Assembly (NCBI GenBank): GCA_029261855.1
Contig: JAJDAN010000038.1
Location: forward strand, 92,051-156,050
Direction: 5' to 3'
Source of the DNA: Deltaproteobacteria bacterium
Lineage (GTDB): Bacteria; Myxococcota_A; UBA9160; UBA4427
Length of the DNA stretch: 64,000 nucleotides
Positions 19,004 to 26,592 of the stretch are shown here, one piece after another. Position 1 is the first letter of the stretch, and each line of letters starts with the position of its first letter. The position numbers were made by a program, and so were the translations under genes. Under the pieces are notes generated by a model, which made no database searches, was not told the origin of the DNA, and saw only the letters and a program-made list of their open reading frames with translations.

Positions 19004-19927
19004 GTGGCCGAAGGCGTGACGGGTGAGAAGATCTGGCTGGACGGCGGTCTCGTCGACTGGGAAGACGCGAACGTCCACATCCTGACCCATACGCTGCACT
19101 ACGGGTTGGGCGTCTTCGAGGGCATCCGCTGCTACAAGGGCGACGACGGTCGCTCGGCCATCTTCCAGCTGCACGCGCACGTGCGGCGCCTGTTCGCGTC
19201 GGCGCACATCAACATGCTCGAGATCCCGTACAGCGAGGACCAGGTTCGTCAGGCGATCCTCGAGATCCTGCCGGCCAATCACCTCGACGAGGGCTACATC
19301 CGACCGCTCGTGTTCATCGGGTCTGGCGCCATGGGACTCAACCCCGGCAAGAACCCGATCCGGGTCGCCGTCATGGGCTGGGCCTGGGGCGCCTATCTCG
19401 GTGACGAGGGCGTGCAGAATGGGATCCGCGCCAAGATCTCGACCTTCGCTCGTCATCACGTGAACGCGAAGATGACCAAGGGCAAGACCTGCGGCGACTA
19501 TGTGAACTCGATCCTCGCCAAGCGGGAAGCCCTGCTCGACGGCTACGACGAAGCGATCATGCTCGACACCAGCGGGCTCGTGTCCGAAGCCACGGGCGAG
19601 AACCTCTTCCTGGTGCGCGGGGACCGGCTCTACACGCCGCCGCTGCCGACGGTGCTCGACGGCATTACGCGCAACGCCATCGTGCAGATCGCGCGAGACA
19701 AGGGCATCGAGGTCATGGAGGCCCAGCTCACCCGCGACGAGCTCTACATCGCAGACGAGATCTTCCTGACAGGAACGGCCGCGGAGGTCACCCCCGTTCG
19801 CGAGGTGGACCACCGGACGATCGGCAGCGGCACCCGCGGTCCGATCACGAAGCTGCTGCAGACTGCGTTCTTCGACGTCGTCAACGGTCGCGACAGCAAG
19901 TACGAGCGCTGGCTGTCGTACCTGTAG
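19004..19927 (+). CDS. ilvE: Branched-chain amino acid aminotransferase
   Basis: PLP fold-type IV transaminase (307 residues) for the last step of Leu, Ile and Val synthesis. Motifs: IWLDGGLVDWEDANVH (9-24), THTLHYGLGVFEGIRCY (about 28-44), active-site Lys in KMTKGKTCGDYVNS near 155-168, and the C-terminal EIFLTGTAAEVTPVREVD. The start is GTG 19004 with GAGGAAG upstream. It is followed after 2 bases by hspQ. Confidence 0.95.
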   Translation: MAEGVTGEKIWLDGGLVDWEDANVHILTHTLHYGLGVFEGIRCYKGDDGRSAIFQLHAHVRRLFASAHINMLEIPYSEDQVRQAILEILPANHLDEGYIRPLVFIGSGAMGLNPGKNPIRVAVMGWAWGAYLGDEGVQNGIRAKISTFARHHVNAKMTKGKTCGDYVNSILAKREALLDGYDEAIMLDTSGLVSEATGENLFLVRGDRLYTPPLPTVLDGITRNAIVQIARDKGIEVMEAQLTRDELYIADEIFLTGTAAEVTPVREVDHRTIGSGTRGPITKLLQTAFFDVVNGRDSKYERWLSYL

Positions 19928-19929
19928 AC

Positions 19930-20250
19930 ATGCCGGACGGGAAGCAAGCGAAGTTCGGCATCGGTCAGCTGGTGCACCACGTGCGTTTCGATTATCGCGG
20001 TGTGATCGTCGACGTCGACGCGAGCTACCAGGGCACCGAGGAGTGGTACCACGAGATCGCTCGCTCGCGTCCGCCCCGGGACCGTCCCTGGTACCACGTG
20101 CTCGTCCATGAGGCCGACCACAGCACCTACGTGGCCGAGCGACATCTCGAACCCGACGAGAGTCGGCTCCCCATCGAGCACCCGCTGCTCGGGTCGCACT
20201 TCGACATCTTCGAAGACGGCCTCTACCGCCGGGACCGCCCGCTCAACTGA
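19930..20250 (+). CDS. hspQ: Heat shock protein HspQ (YccV-like)
   Basis: 106 residues matching the HspQ/YccV family: KFGIGQLVHHVRFDYRGVIVDVD near the start, then PWYHVLVHEADHSTYVAERHLEPD. In enterobacteria HspQ is a specificity factor for Lon and binds hemimethylated DNA. Start ATG two bases after ilvE stops, so probably co-expressed with it. Confidence 0.93.
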   Translation: MPDGKQAKFGIGQLVHHVRFDYRGVIVDVDASYQGTEEWYHEIARSRPPRDRPWYHVLVHEADHSTYVAERHLEPDESRLPIEHPLLGSHFDIFEDGLYRRDRPLN

Positions 20251-20266
20251 CACCTGTGGCTAACAT
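20237..20266 (+). promoter_or_regulatory. Sigma-70-like promoter, leaderless type
   Basis: CTGACA (20237-20242), 18-nt spacer, TAACAT (20261-20266), then 6 nt to the GTG at 20273. The -35 overlaps the end of hspQ. This is the best complete promoter in the window and implies the mRNA starts at or next to the start codon. Confidence 0.5.
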
Positions 20267-20272
20267 CCGGGT

Positions 20273-21520
20273 GTGAGCCGTCCCGGGACCTTGCTTCTCG
20301 CTGCGTGTCTCGCAGGCGCTTGGCTGGCCTGCCTGGGCCCCAATGCGGACGTGGTGGAGTGGCGGTCCAGCATGAACCAGGCGCTGACGGCCATCGCGCT
20401 CTCAGACCCTGTATCCGCTGGCCCGCTGCTCGAGAAGTCGCGTCTCGCTGCCGAGCGCATCCCAGAGCCGCTGAAGTTCGAGGCTCTCGCGATGACGGCG
20501 GAGGCACGCGCCGCGCTGGCGGCGGAACTCGAAGAGCCCGTCGAACGAGAACAGCTGCTTCGGGAATCGCTTGCGATTCGCGAGGGTGCGGGTCTCTCGC
20601 CGCTGCCGGCGCTGTTTCCGCTCTGCGACGTCCTGATCGAGCTGGGCCGCTTCGACGAGGCGCGTCAGACGCACGAACGCATCCTCGCCGACGTGAAGCC
20701 GAAGGCGCGGCCGCATGACCGCAGGCTCCACTACGCCTACGTCGTAATGGCCGAGGCCTATCGCGAGCGGGGCATGCTCGAGGAATCGCTTCCCTTCTAC
20801 GAGCAGGCGAGCGTCGCCAGGATGTACTCGGAGGGGAGCGGTCGCTTCGACGTTGCGCCGGCCCTCGATGGCTGGGCGCAGGCACTGGAGGGACTCGGTC
20901 GTGACGACGATGCGCTTGCCGTGCGCGACCAGGTCGACTGGATCGTGACGGGTCGCACCTACACGGATGACGTCATCGTGAAGGTGTACGGCGCCGCGCG
21001 GTTCACGACACCGCTTCGCTGGAAGCGCAGCCAGATGCCCCTCGATGTCTTCATCGAGGATCCGCCGCCGGATTGGCAGGGCGACCCGGAAGCGCTCATC
21101 GCCACGGCGCGTGAGGCGGTGCTCGCGTGGGCCGACGTGGTCGAGCCGGGCGTTCCGTCGTTCGAGTTCACGACCTCACGGCTGTTCTCGGACCTCGAGA
21201 TCGGCTGGGTGCAGGACCGGGGGGAGGGCTGGGTCGGACATGCCAACGCCGGGAAGTTCAAGCTGGCGCACACGCCCCTGCGGAACGTCGAGATCCGGGT
21301 GCTGACCTCCGCAGCGGGCGGCAACCAGCCGGCGCTGGCGTGGATCCGCCGGGTCGTGCTGCATGAGGTAGGGCACGCCGTCGGGCTGTTCGGGCACAGC
21401 TCCTACTCGCGAGACCTCATGTACCCCGTTCTCGGCGAAGACAACCCCGAGATCTCGGAGCGGGATCGGGACACCCTGCGCGAGGTCTACGACATGGAGA
21501 TCCAAGGGCGCTTGTGGTGA
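20273..21520 (+). CDS. Lipoprotein with TPR region and matrixin-like metalloprotease domain
   Basis: The N terminus ends in a lipobox-like LAC (about residue 20), suggesting export and lipid anchoring. Residues about 40-220 are helical repeats with a TPR/Sel1 feel (two copies of an LLxESLAIRE/ESLPFYEQA type helix). The C-terminal third carries HEVGHAVGLFGHS at 364-376, a zinc site of HExxHxxGxxGH form, and SRDLMYPVL about 15 residues later, the Met-turn of metzincins. It is therefore probably an active zinc protease facing the periplasm or outside. GTG start with its own promoter. Substrate unknown. Confidence 0.82.
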   Translation: MSRPGTLLLAACLAGAWLACLGPNADVVEWRSSMNQALTAIALSDPVSAGPLLEKSRLAAERIPEPLKFEALAMTAEARAALAAELEEPVEREQLLRESLAIREGAGLSPLPALFPLCDVLIELGRFDEARQTHERILADVKPKARPHDRRLHYAYVVMAEAYRERGMLEESLPFYEQASVARMYSEGSGRFDVAPALDGWAQALEGLGRDDDALAVRDQVDWIVTGRTYTDDVIVKVYGAARFTTPLRWKRSQMPLDVFIEDPPPDWQGDPEALIATAREAVLAWADVVEPGVPSFEFTTSRLFSDLEIGWVQDRGEGWVGHANAGKFKLAHTPLRNVEIRVLTSAAGGNQPALAWIRRVVLHEVGHAVGLFGHSSYSRDLMYPVLGEDNPEISERDRDTLREVYDMEIQGRLW

Positions 21521-21578
21521 GGCGCTCATGCCGGTGAAGCCTCGAAGCTGCACAAACCGCAGCAAGATCAACGCATTG

Positions 21579-21595
21579 ACGATGTGATACATCGT
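21579..21595. promoter_or_regulatory. 17-bp perfect dyad, candidate operator
   Basis: ACGATGT-GAT-ACATCGT, a 7-bp inverted repeat in an unusually AT-rich stretch, 39 nt before the RHH/zinc-ribbon gene. TTGAC overlaps its left end. A dimeric repressor, possibly that gene's own RHH product, could bind here. Confidence 0.4.
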
Positions 21596-21620
21596 GTGCC
21601 ACGGTGTCTTCCGCGCCCAT

Positions 21621-21625
21621 GGAGG
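21621..21625 (+). promoter_or_regulatory. Ribosome binding site
   Basis: GGAGG, 9 nt before ATG 21635; supports that start over the alternative frame beginning at 21594. Confidence 0.55.
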
Positions 21626-21634
21626 ACCTGACGC

Positions 21635-22216
21635 ATGGAAGAACGACAACGACGGCGGGACCGCAAGGAGCGCGTCCTGCACACGCGGATCTCGGAGCAG
21701 CTTTCCGATGACATCCGGCGGCTGGCCGAGGACCTGCGGGTCCCCACCTCGAACCTGGTCCGGAACGTCCTCGAAGAGGTCTTCACGGTGGTCGAGAACG
21801 TGTCCGAGGACGTGGGCGAGCTGTTCGAGGACGTGCTCGAGGAAGCCGACGCCACGCGAGACCGGATCCGCCGCCGGCGGCGCCACCAGAGCCGCCACCA
21901 TCGTCATCGCAAGCGCGAGGGTCGCGAGGCTCGAGAAGGTCGTGGCGCGGGCAGCTGGGCCGACGTGGCCGAGGCGGAGATCCGCAAGGACGAACAGTCC
22001 GAGAGGCCGGCTCCGCCCCCCGAGCCGCCGAGCCCGCCCCGGGAGCGCCCGGTGTTTCCGGACGTGATCGGGTGGCAGCCCCTGGTGCTCAACCAGGCGC
22101 AGAACTGTGCAGACTGCAGCAAGCCGCTCCCGCGGGGCACCCGGGCGTTCGTGGGCCTCACCGAGACGGGACTGTCCCGAAACACCCTCTGCAGGGATTG
22201 TCTACAAGACCGCTGA
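21635..22216 (+). CDS. Ribbon-helix-helix-like protein with C-terminal zinc ribbon
   Basis: 193 residues in three parts. Residues 12-50 (LHTRISEQLSDDIRRLAEDL and following helix with NLVRNVLEEVF) look like a ribbon-helix-helix or phasin-like DNA-binding/dimerisation fold. The middle (about 73-150) is a strongly basic Arg/His run followed by a Pro/Glu-rich linker. The C terminus has two cysteine pairs, NCADCSKPLPRGTRAF and LCRDCL, consistent with a small zinc ribbon. I do not recognise the full protein as a named family. A 17-bp dyad lies just upstream, which would fit autoregulation. Confidence 0.7.
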   Translation: MEERQRRRDRKERVLHTRISEQLSDDIRRLAEDLRVPTSNLVRNVLEEVFTVVENVSEDVGELFEDVLEEADATRDRIRRRRRHQSRHHRHRKREGREAREGRGAGSWADVAEAEIRKDEQSERPAPPPEPPSPPRERPVFPDVIGWQPLVLNQAQNCADCSKPLPRGTRAFVGLTETGLSRNTLCRDCLQDR

Positions 22217-22249
22217 AGCTGGACCCGCCGGTCTGCCGATAGCCGATGC

Positions 22250-22753
22250 ATGGAGAACATGTTGTCGGTGTTTCGGGAATACGGCCGCCTCGAGCGCATG
22301 CGCGAGGACCAGGGCCTGTCGGTCGAGCAGCTCGAGCGCTGGACCCACCTGAAGCGCATCCTCGCCGGCCACTTCCGGCCGGGCATCAAGCGCGAGTACG
22401 CCGACAAGCAATCGTCGCTGCGGCTTCCGTCACAGCTGCGCGTCAGCTTCGACTCGTACGGCGAGCTGCGCGAATGCCTGATGACCAACATCTCGCGCGG
22501 TGGTGTCTTCGTCGCCACGCCGAACCCGCTTCCCATCGGGACGCCGTTCAGTCTGCGGATCCATGTCGAGGAAACCGGTGAGACGCATCTGCTCTCGGGC
22601 GAGGTGGCGACGGTGAACACCGGCGTCGACATGCGCAGCGAGGACCGCGGCATGGGTATCCGCTTCACGAAGCTCGAAGACGGCCAGGAGGCCATCGTGC
22701 AGCGCCTCTACGGCAGGGCGCTCGACCAGGTCATCAGTCGGCTGGAGAGCTGA
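22250..22753 (+). CDS. PilZ domain protein
   Basis: 167 residues: an N-terminal helical region (1-55) and a PilZ-like barrel from about 60 (LRLPSQLRVSFDSYGELRE, MTNISRGGVFVATPNPLPIGT, GMGIRFTKLEDGQEAIVQRL). The family binds cyclic di-GMP through an RxxxR and D/NxSxxG pair; here NISRGG is clear, while the N-terminal Arg motif (R57 region, KREYADKQSSLRL) is only partly conserved, so binding is likely but not certain. It resembles the PilZ subtype common in Myxococcus-type bacteria. Ends converge with the PHB-depolymerase-like gene, overlapping by 20 bases. Confidence 0.85.
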   Translation: MENMLSVFREYGRLERMREDQGLSVEQLERWTHLKRILAGHFRPGIKREYADKQSSLRLPSQLRVSFDSYGELRECLMTNISRGGVFVATPNPLPIGTPFSLRIHVEETGETHLLSGEVATVNTGVDMRSEDRGMGIRFTKLEDGQEAIVQRLYGRALDQVISRLES

Positions 22754-23744
22754 CGCCTGCGTCCGCTTCCGGCTGCGCGTCCTTGCGAAAGCGCGAGACG
22801 AAGCGCCAGACCTCCTCCGAAGCATCGATCACCTTCGTATCCGGGCCGACGATGCGTTGCCGGCGACCGGCGTCTCCACCCGGCCAACCGTGTCCCGCCC
22901 CGGTGAGCTTCCACAGCTCGACGTCCGCTCCGCTCTCGCACTGCGACCAGCGCAGGTGCCTTGCGGTGTGACCGGTCGCCTCCTCGCGCCTTTCCTCGAC
23001 GAGTTTCGGCGTGTCCGGGCAGGCGTTCAGGACGATCCAGCGCTGTAGCTCGGGCTCGACGGCATTGTGCATCACGCGCGACCGCGTGAACGGGAAGGGC
23101 GGACCCAGACCTCCTTCGTAGAGAGCGCGCGGATCGTCGACGCTGTGCACGTGCAACACGGGCATCGGGTGCTTGCCCTCGAACGACTCGAGCACCATGG
23201 CCGCGCCCACGGGCGCGATGGCGGCCACCAGGTCCGGGGCCTCGGCGGCCACGCGGTAGCTCATCATCGCGCCGTTCGAATGCCCGGTGGCGTAGACCCG
23301 CGATCGGTCGATGGCGAGGGTCGCAGCGATCTCGGCCACGAGCGCGCGGGCGAAGGCCACGTCGTCCACTTCTTCGCGCGCGGCGAAGCCGCAACAGGTG
23401 CCCGCGTTCCAGGTGAGCAGACGACGCCCCAGTCGGCCGCTGCCGTCCGGGTACGCGACCACGAAGCCCTCGCGGTCGGCGACGGCGTCGAACCCAGCCT
23501 GTTCCCGGTAACCCTCGGCCTGGCCGCCGCCGCCGTGGAAGGCGATCAGCAGCGGCAGGACCTCGCCGTCCGCGGCCTGCGGCGGCACGTGCAGGAAGTA
23601 GCTGCGCGAGCGGTCTCCGACCTTCATCTCGAGGTCGTGAGTGCCGGGCCCGAGAGTGCGGCCTTTCGCATGGCCCGCACCGATCGGTCCGGCGACGACG
23701 AGCCCGACGAAGAGTGCCGTCGCGATGCACCGCGCTCTGCTCAT
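22734..23744 (-). CDS. Secreted PHB-depolymerase/feruloyl-esterase-type alpha/beta hydrolase
   Basis: 336 residues with a cleavable signal peptide (1-26, ending GHA). The fold is the LpqC/esterase-PHB family: IAFHGGGGQAEGYRE (about 66-80) forms the oxyanion region, YATGHSNGAMMSYRVA (about 149-164) the GxSxG nucleophile elbow, and GAGHGWPGG (about 285-293) the catalytic His. It should act outside the cytoplasm on polyester or aromatic ester substrates. A strong AAGGAGG ribosome site precedes the ATG. The gene is divergent from the next hydrolase. Confidence 0.9.
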   Translation of the reverse strand: MSRARCIATALFVGLVVAGPIGAGHAKGRTLGPGTHDLEMKVGDRSRSYFLHVPPQAADGEVLPLLIAFHGGGGQAEGYREQAGFDAVADREGFVVAYPDGSGRLGRRLLTWNAGTCCGFAAREEVDDVAFARALVAEIAATLAIDRSRVYATGHSNGAMMSYRVAAEAPDLVAAIAPVGAAMVLESFEGKHPMPVLHVHSVDDPRALYEGGLGPPFPFTRSRVMHNAVEPELQRWIVLNACPDTPKLVEERREEATGHTARHLRWSQCESGADVELWKLTGAGHGWPGGDAGRRQRIVGPDTKVIDASEEVWRFVSRFRKDAQPEADAGVSSPAD

Positions 23745-23748
23745 CTTT

Positions 23749-23755
23749 CCTCCTT
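23749..23755 (-). promoter_or_regulatory. Strong ribosome binding site
   Basis: Minus-strand AAGGAGG, 4 nt before ATG 23744 of the secreted esterase; among the strongest Shine-Dalgarno sequences in the window. Confidence 0.65.
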
Positions 23756-23855
23756 ACCTGCCGGTGGAAATCGGAATGCTACGTTGCCGAACCGTTCCCG
23801 TCGTCTACTCCGAAAGGTCGAACCCCCATCCCATGCCCGGGTTTCGCACGCCGCG

Positions 23856-24791
23856 ATGATTCGCGAGTCCCTTCCGCTGCCCGAACGGGGTGTCGAGCTC
23901 GGCCTGGTGGATTTCGGGGGCGCCGGGCCGCTCGCCATCGTGTCCCACGCCAACGGCTTCTGCGCGTCTCTCTACGAGCCGGTCGCGGCGCGGCTGCGCG
24001 ACCGCTATCGCGTGTTCGCGTTCGATTCCCGGGGCCACGGCGATTCGAGCGTGCCGCCGCCCCCCGCAGCCTACGAGTGGAACGAGTTCGTCGCGGACTG
24101 GATCGCCGCTGCAGAGGCCCTGTGCGACCGCCAGGGCGTCGATCGCGTCGAGCTCGGGATCGGACACTCGTTCGGCGGGACCTGTCTGCTGGCGGCCGCC
24201 GCCCGGCGACCCGGTCGCTTCGGCGCTCTCGCGCTCCTCGACCCCGTCGTGATTCCGCCGCCGGGAGAGCGAAGCGGTGCATTCCATGGCGAGGGCAGTC
24301 ACCCGATGGCGGTGGCGGCGCGCAAGCGCAACGCCGTGTTTCCCTCGCGCGACGCGATCCGCTCGAGCTGGGCCCGGCGCGGCGTGTTCGGGGACTGGCG
24401 GCCCGAGGTTCTCGAGACATACCTGCGCGAAGGCTTCCGGGACCGCGAGGACGGCCAGGTCGAGCTCAAGTGCGATCCCGAGGTGGAAGCCAGTGTGTTC
24501 GAGCTGGGAACCGACTTCGACCTCTTCCAGGAGATTCCGGCGCTGGAGACGCCGGCCCTGTGGATCCACGCGGGCCAGGGGAACTTTCCGCTCGGGCTGA
24601 TCGAGCGCGCGGCCGGGCAGAGCGACGAGATCACCCTCGAGAGCCTGGAGCTCGACCACCTGATGGCCATGACCGCCCCCGACGCCGTCGCCGATCTCGT
24701 GCTCGCCTGGACGGCGTCCAGGCGGGATGGCCGGCGCGAGGCGGGGCGTGAGGTTCGCGAGACCCGAACGACCAAGCAGGAGATCGCATGA
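23856..24791 (+). CDS. Alpha/beta hydrolase
   Basis: 311-residue cytoplasmic alpha/beta-hydrolase. SHANGFCASLYEPVA (about 29-43) is the HGxx-like oxyanion strand with SHANG in place of HG; FDSRGHGDSS (about 55-64) is the usual turn; GHSFGGTCLLAAA (about 104-116) is the nucleophile elbow; and LDHLMAMTAPD near 270 supplies the His. No lid signature that would set the substrate. The ATG at 23856 starts the folded domain; the frame continues far upstream only as antisense of the neighbouring esterase. Coupled by ATGA to the next gene. Confidence 0.87.
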   Translation: MIRESLPLPERGVELGLVDFGGAGPLAIVSHANGFCASLYEPVAARLRDRYRVFAFDSRGHGDSSVPPPPAAYEWNEFVADWIAAAEALCDRQGVDRVELGIGHSFGGTCLLAAAARRPGRFGALALLDPVVIPPPGERSGAFHGEGSHPMAVAARKRNAVFPSRDAIRSSWARRGVFGDWRPEVLETYLREGFRDREDGQVELKCDPEVEASVFELGTDFDLFQEIPALETPALWIHAGQGNFPLGLIERAAGQSDEITLESLELDHLMAMTAPDAVADLVLAWTASRRDGRREAGREVRETRTTKQEIA

Positions 24792-25798
24792 CCGCGAGCA
24801 TCCACGACCTGGGAACGCCGGCGCTACTGGTCGACGTCGACGCCCTCGACGCCAATCTCGACGTCTTCAGCGAGGCACTGCCCGGTCCCCGCCTGCGGCC
24901 TCACGTCAAGGCCCACAAGTGTACGGCGCTCGCGCGACGGCAGGCCGAGCGCGGTCACGAAGGGTTCACCTGCGCGACGGTTCGCGAGATGATCGGCATG
25001 GCAGAAGCCGGCCTGGGTGCGGACCTGCTGCTCGCCAACGAAGTGGTCGACCCGGTGCGCCTACGCAGCCTGGCGGCGCTCGACGCCCGTGTGACGGTGG
25101 CCGTCGATTCCGCGGAGACGATCCGCGCGGCGGCGGACGCGGGCATTCGCGAGGTACTGGTCGACGTCAACGTGGGTCTCCCGCGCTGTGGTTGTCCCGT
25201 CGATCGCGCCGGACCCCTCGCCGATCTCGCGCGCAAGAGCGGGCTCGTCGTGCGCGGTGTCATGGGTTATGAGGGACACGTGGTCGGCAACGACGACCGG
25301 GCCGCGCGCGAAGCGGGTTGCGAGGCGAGCATGCAGCTGCTGTTGCAGGCCCACGAGCAGGTCGGCGGCGACCTGGTGTCAGCGGGGGGTACCGGCACCT
25401 ACGACTGCAATCGCTGGGCGACGGAGATCCAGGCCGGATCGTATGCGCTCATGGACACGGCCTACACGAAGCTCGGGTTGCCCCTGGGTCAGGCGCTCTT
25501 CCTGTGGTGCACGGTCATCTCGGTTTCCGAGAAGTTCGCAGTCGCCGACGGCGGCCTGAAGTCTCTCGGCATGGACCACGGGAATCCGCACCTTCCGGAC
25601 GGCGGGAAGCTGTGGTTCTGCTCGGACGAGCACATCACCTTCGCTGGCGATCCGTCGAAGCCGCCGGTGCGGGTAGGAGATCGCCTGCGGGTGGTCCCCG
25701 CCCACGTCGATCCGACGATCGCGTACCACGATCGCCTGCACCTGGTGTCCGGCGAGAACGTCGTCGACATCTGGGACGTCGACCTGCGCGGCTGGTAG
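24788..25798 (+). CDS. D-threonine aldolase / D-serine dehydratase-like PLP enzyme
   Basis: 336-residue fold-type III PLP enzyme. TPALLVDVDALDANL (10-24) starts the barrel and LRPHVKAHKCTALAR (about 36-50) contains the PLP Lys. The C-terminal metal site typical of D-threonine aldolases appears as VVPAHVDPTIAYHDRL. Members split D-threonine or dehydrate D-serine, or act on other beta-hydroxy amino acids. It overlaps the preceding hydrolase by 4 bases, so both may belong to one pathway for a hydroxy-amino-acid or its ester, but that is inference. Confidence 0.86.
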   Translation: MTASIHDLGTPALLVDVDALDANLDVFSEALPGPRLRPHVKAHKCTALARRQAERGHEGFTCATVREMIGMAEAGLGADLLLANEVVDPVRLRSLAALDARVTVAVDSAETIRAAADAGIREVLVDVNVGLPRCGCPVDRAGPLADLARKSGLVVRGVMGYEGHVVGNDDRAAREAGCEASMQLLLQAHEQVGGDLVSAGGTGTYDCNRWATEIQAGSYALMDTAYTKLGLPLGQALFLWCTVISVSEKFAVADGGLKSLGMDHGNPHLPDGGKLWFCSDEHITFAGDPSKPPVRVGDRLRVVPAHVDPTIAYHDRLHLVSGENVVDIWDVDLRGW

Positions 25799-25843
25799 TG
25801 ACAGAGCGTCGAAGTCGTCCGGCTTCGTCGTGCCTCGTACTGC

Positions 25844-25849
25844 TAGAGT
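25844..25849 (+). promoter_or_regulatory. -10-like box (leaderless type)
   Basis: TAGAGT preceded by GC, 6 nt before GTG 25856; no ribosome site between. Confidence 0.4.
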
Positions 25850-25855
25850 GGCGCC

Positions 25856-26587
25856 GTGAGAATCGTCCAGGTGTTCATCGCGCTCGCGATCATCGGCGGC
25901 CTCTTCTGGGCGGGTGTGCAGGCGCGCGGGCATCTCGGGCTCGAGCTGTCGACCGAATCCGTCGCGACCGTGGTGGCCGGGCTCGGATGGCGCGCCTGGC
26001 TGGTCTACCTCGCGATCGTGATCTTCCGGACCTTCCTCGGCCTGCCGTCCATGATCGTCCTGCTCGCGGGCGGCGTGGCGTTCGGACCGATCGTCGGCGC
26101 GCTGCTCGGGGCTTCCGGGATCATCATCTCGGCGTTCCTGTGGTACGTCAGCGCGCGCTGGCTGGGTCGCGACTTCATCCGCGACTGGCTGGGGACGCGC
26201 GCGGCGGACTTCCAGCGCCGAGCCGAGGCGGCGGGGCCGTTCGTGGTCGGCATCTCCACCGCACATCCAGCCGGTCCGCTCACGCCGTTCCACCTGGGAT
26301 CGGGGCTCGCGGCGCTCCCGTTCGCCCCTTTTGCGGTCGCGGTGATCGTGGGCTCTCCGATTCGAGCCTTCGCGCTCGCGTTCTTCGGGTCGGCGTTGCT
26401 CGAATTCGGGACGCCGCGCTTCTACGTGGCGACCGTCATCGTCCTCGTTCTCGGTCTGCTGCCCCTCGCGCATCGGGGCATCCGGGAGCGGATCTTCGGA
26501 GCCTTCCGGCCCATGCCGCTGCCGGACCCGGCCCCGCCTCCGCGGGACGAAGGGTCGAGTTCCCCGACTCGCCCCGAGGAGGGCTGA
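25856..26587 (+). CDS. TVP38/TMEM64-family (VTT domain) membrane protein
   Basis: 243 residues, about five membrane helices. The VTT/DedA-like signature is seen in FRTFLGLPSMIVLLAGGVAFGPIVGALLG-type sequence (about 58-85) and the re-entrant region around ARWLGRDFIRDW. After the last helix there is a Pro-rich cytoplasmic tail. Proteins of this superfamily are linked to lipid scrambling and membrane homeostasis. Here it is followed 5 bases later by pldA, an outer membrane phospholipase, making a lipid-related pair plausible. Confidence 0.88.
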   Translation: MRIVQVFIALAIIGGLFWAGVQARGHLGLELSTESVATVVAGLGWRAWLVYLAIVIFRTFLGLPSMIVLLAGGVAFGPIVGALLGASGIIISAFLWYVSARWLGRDFIRDWLGTRAADFQRRAEAAGPFVVGISTAHPAGPLTPFHLGSGLAALPFAPFAVAVIVGSPIRAFALAFFGSALLEFGTPRFYVATVIVLVLGLLPLAHRGIRERIFGAFRPMPLPDPAPPPRDEGSSSPTRPEEG

Positions 26588-26592
26588 GCCCG

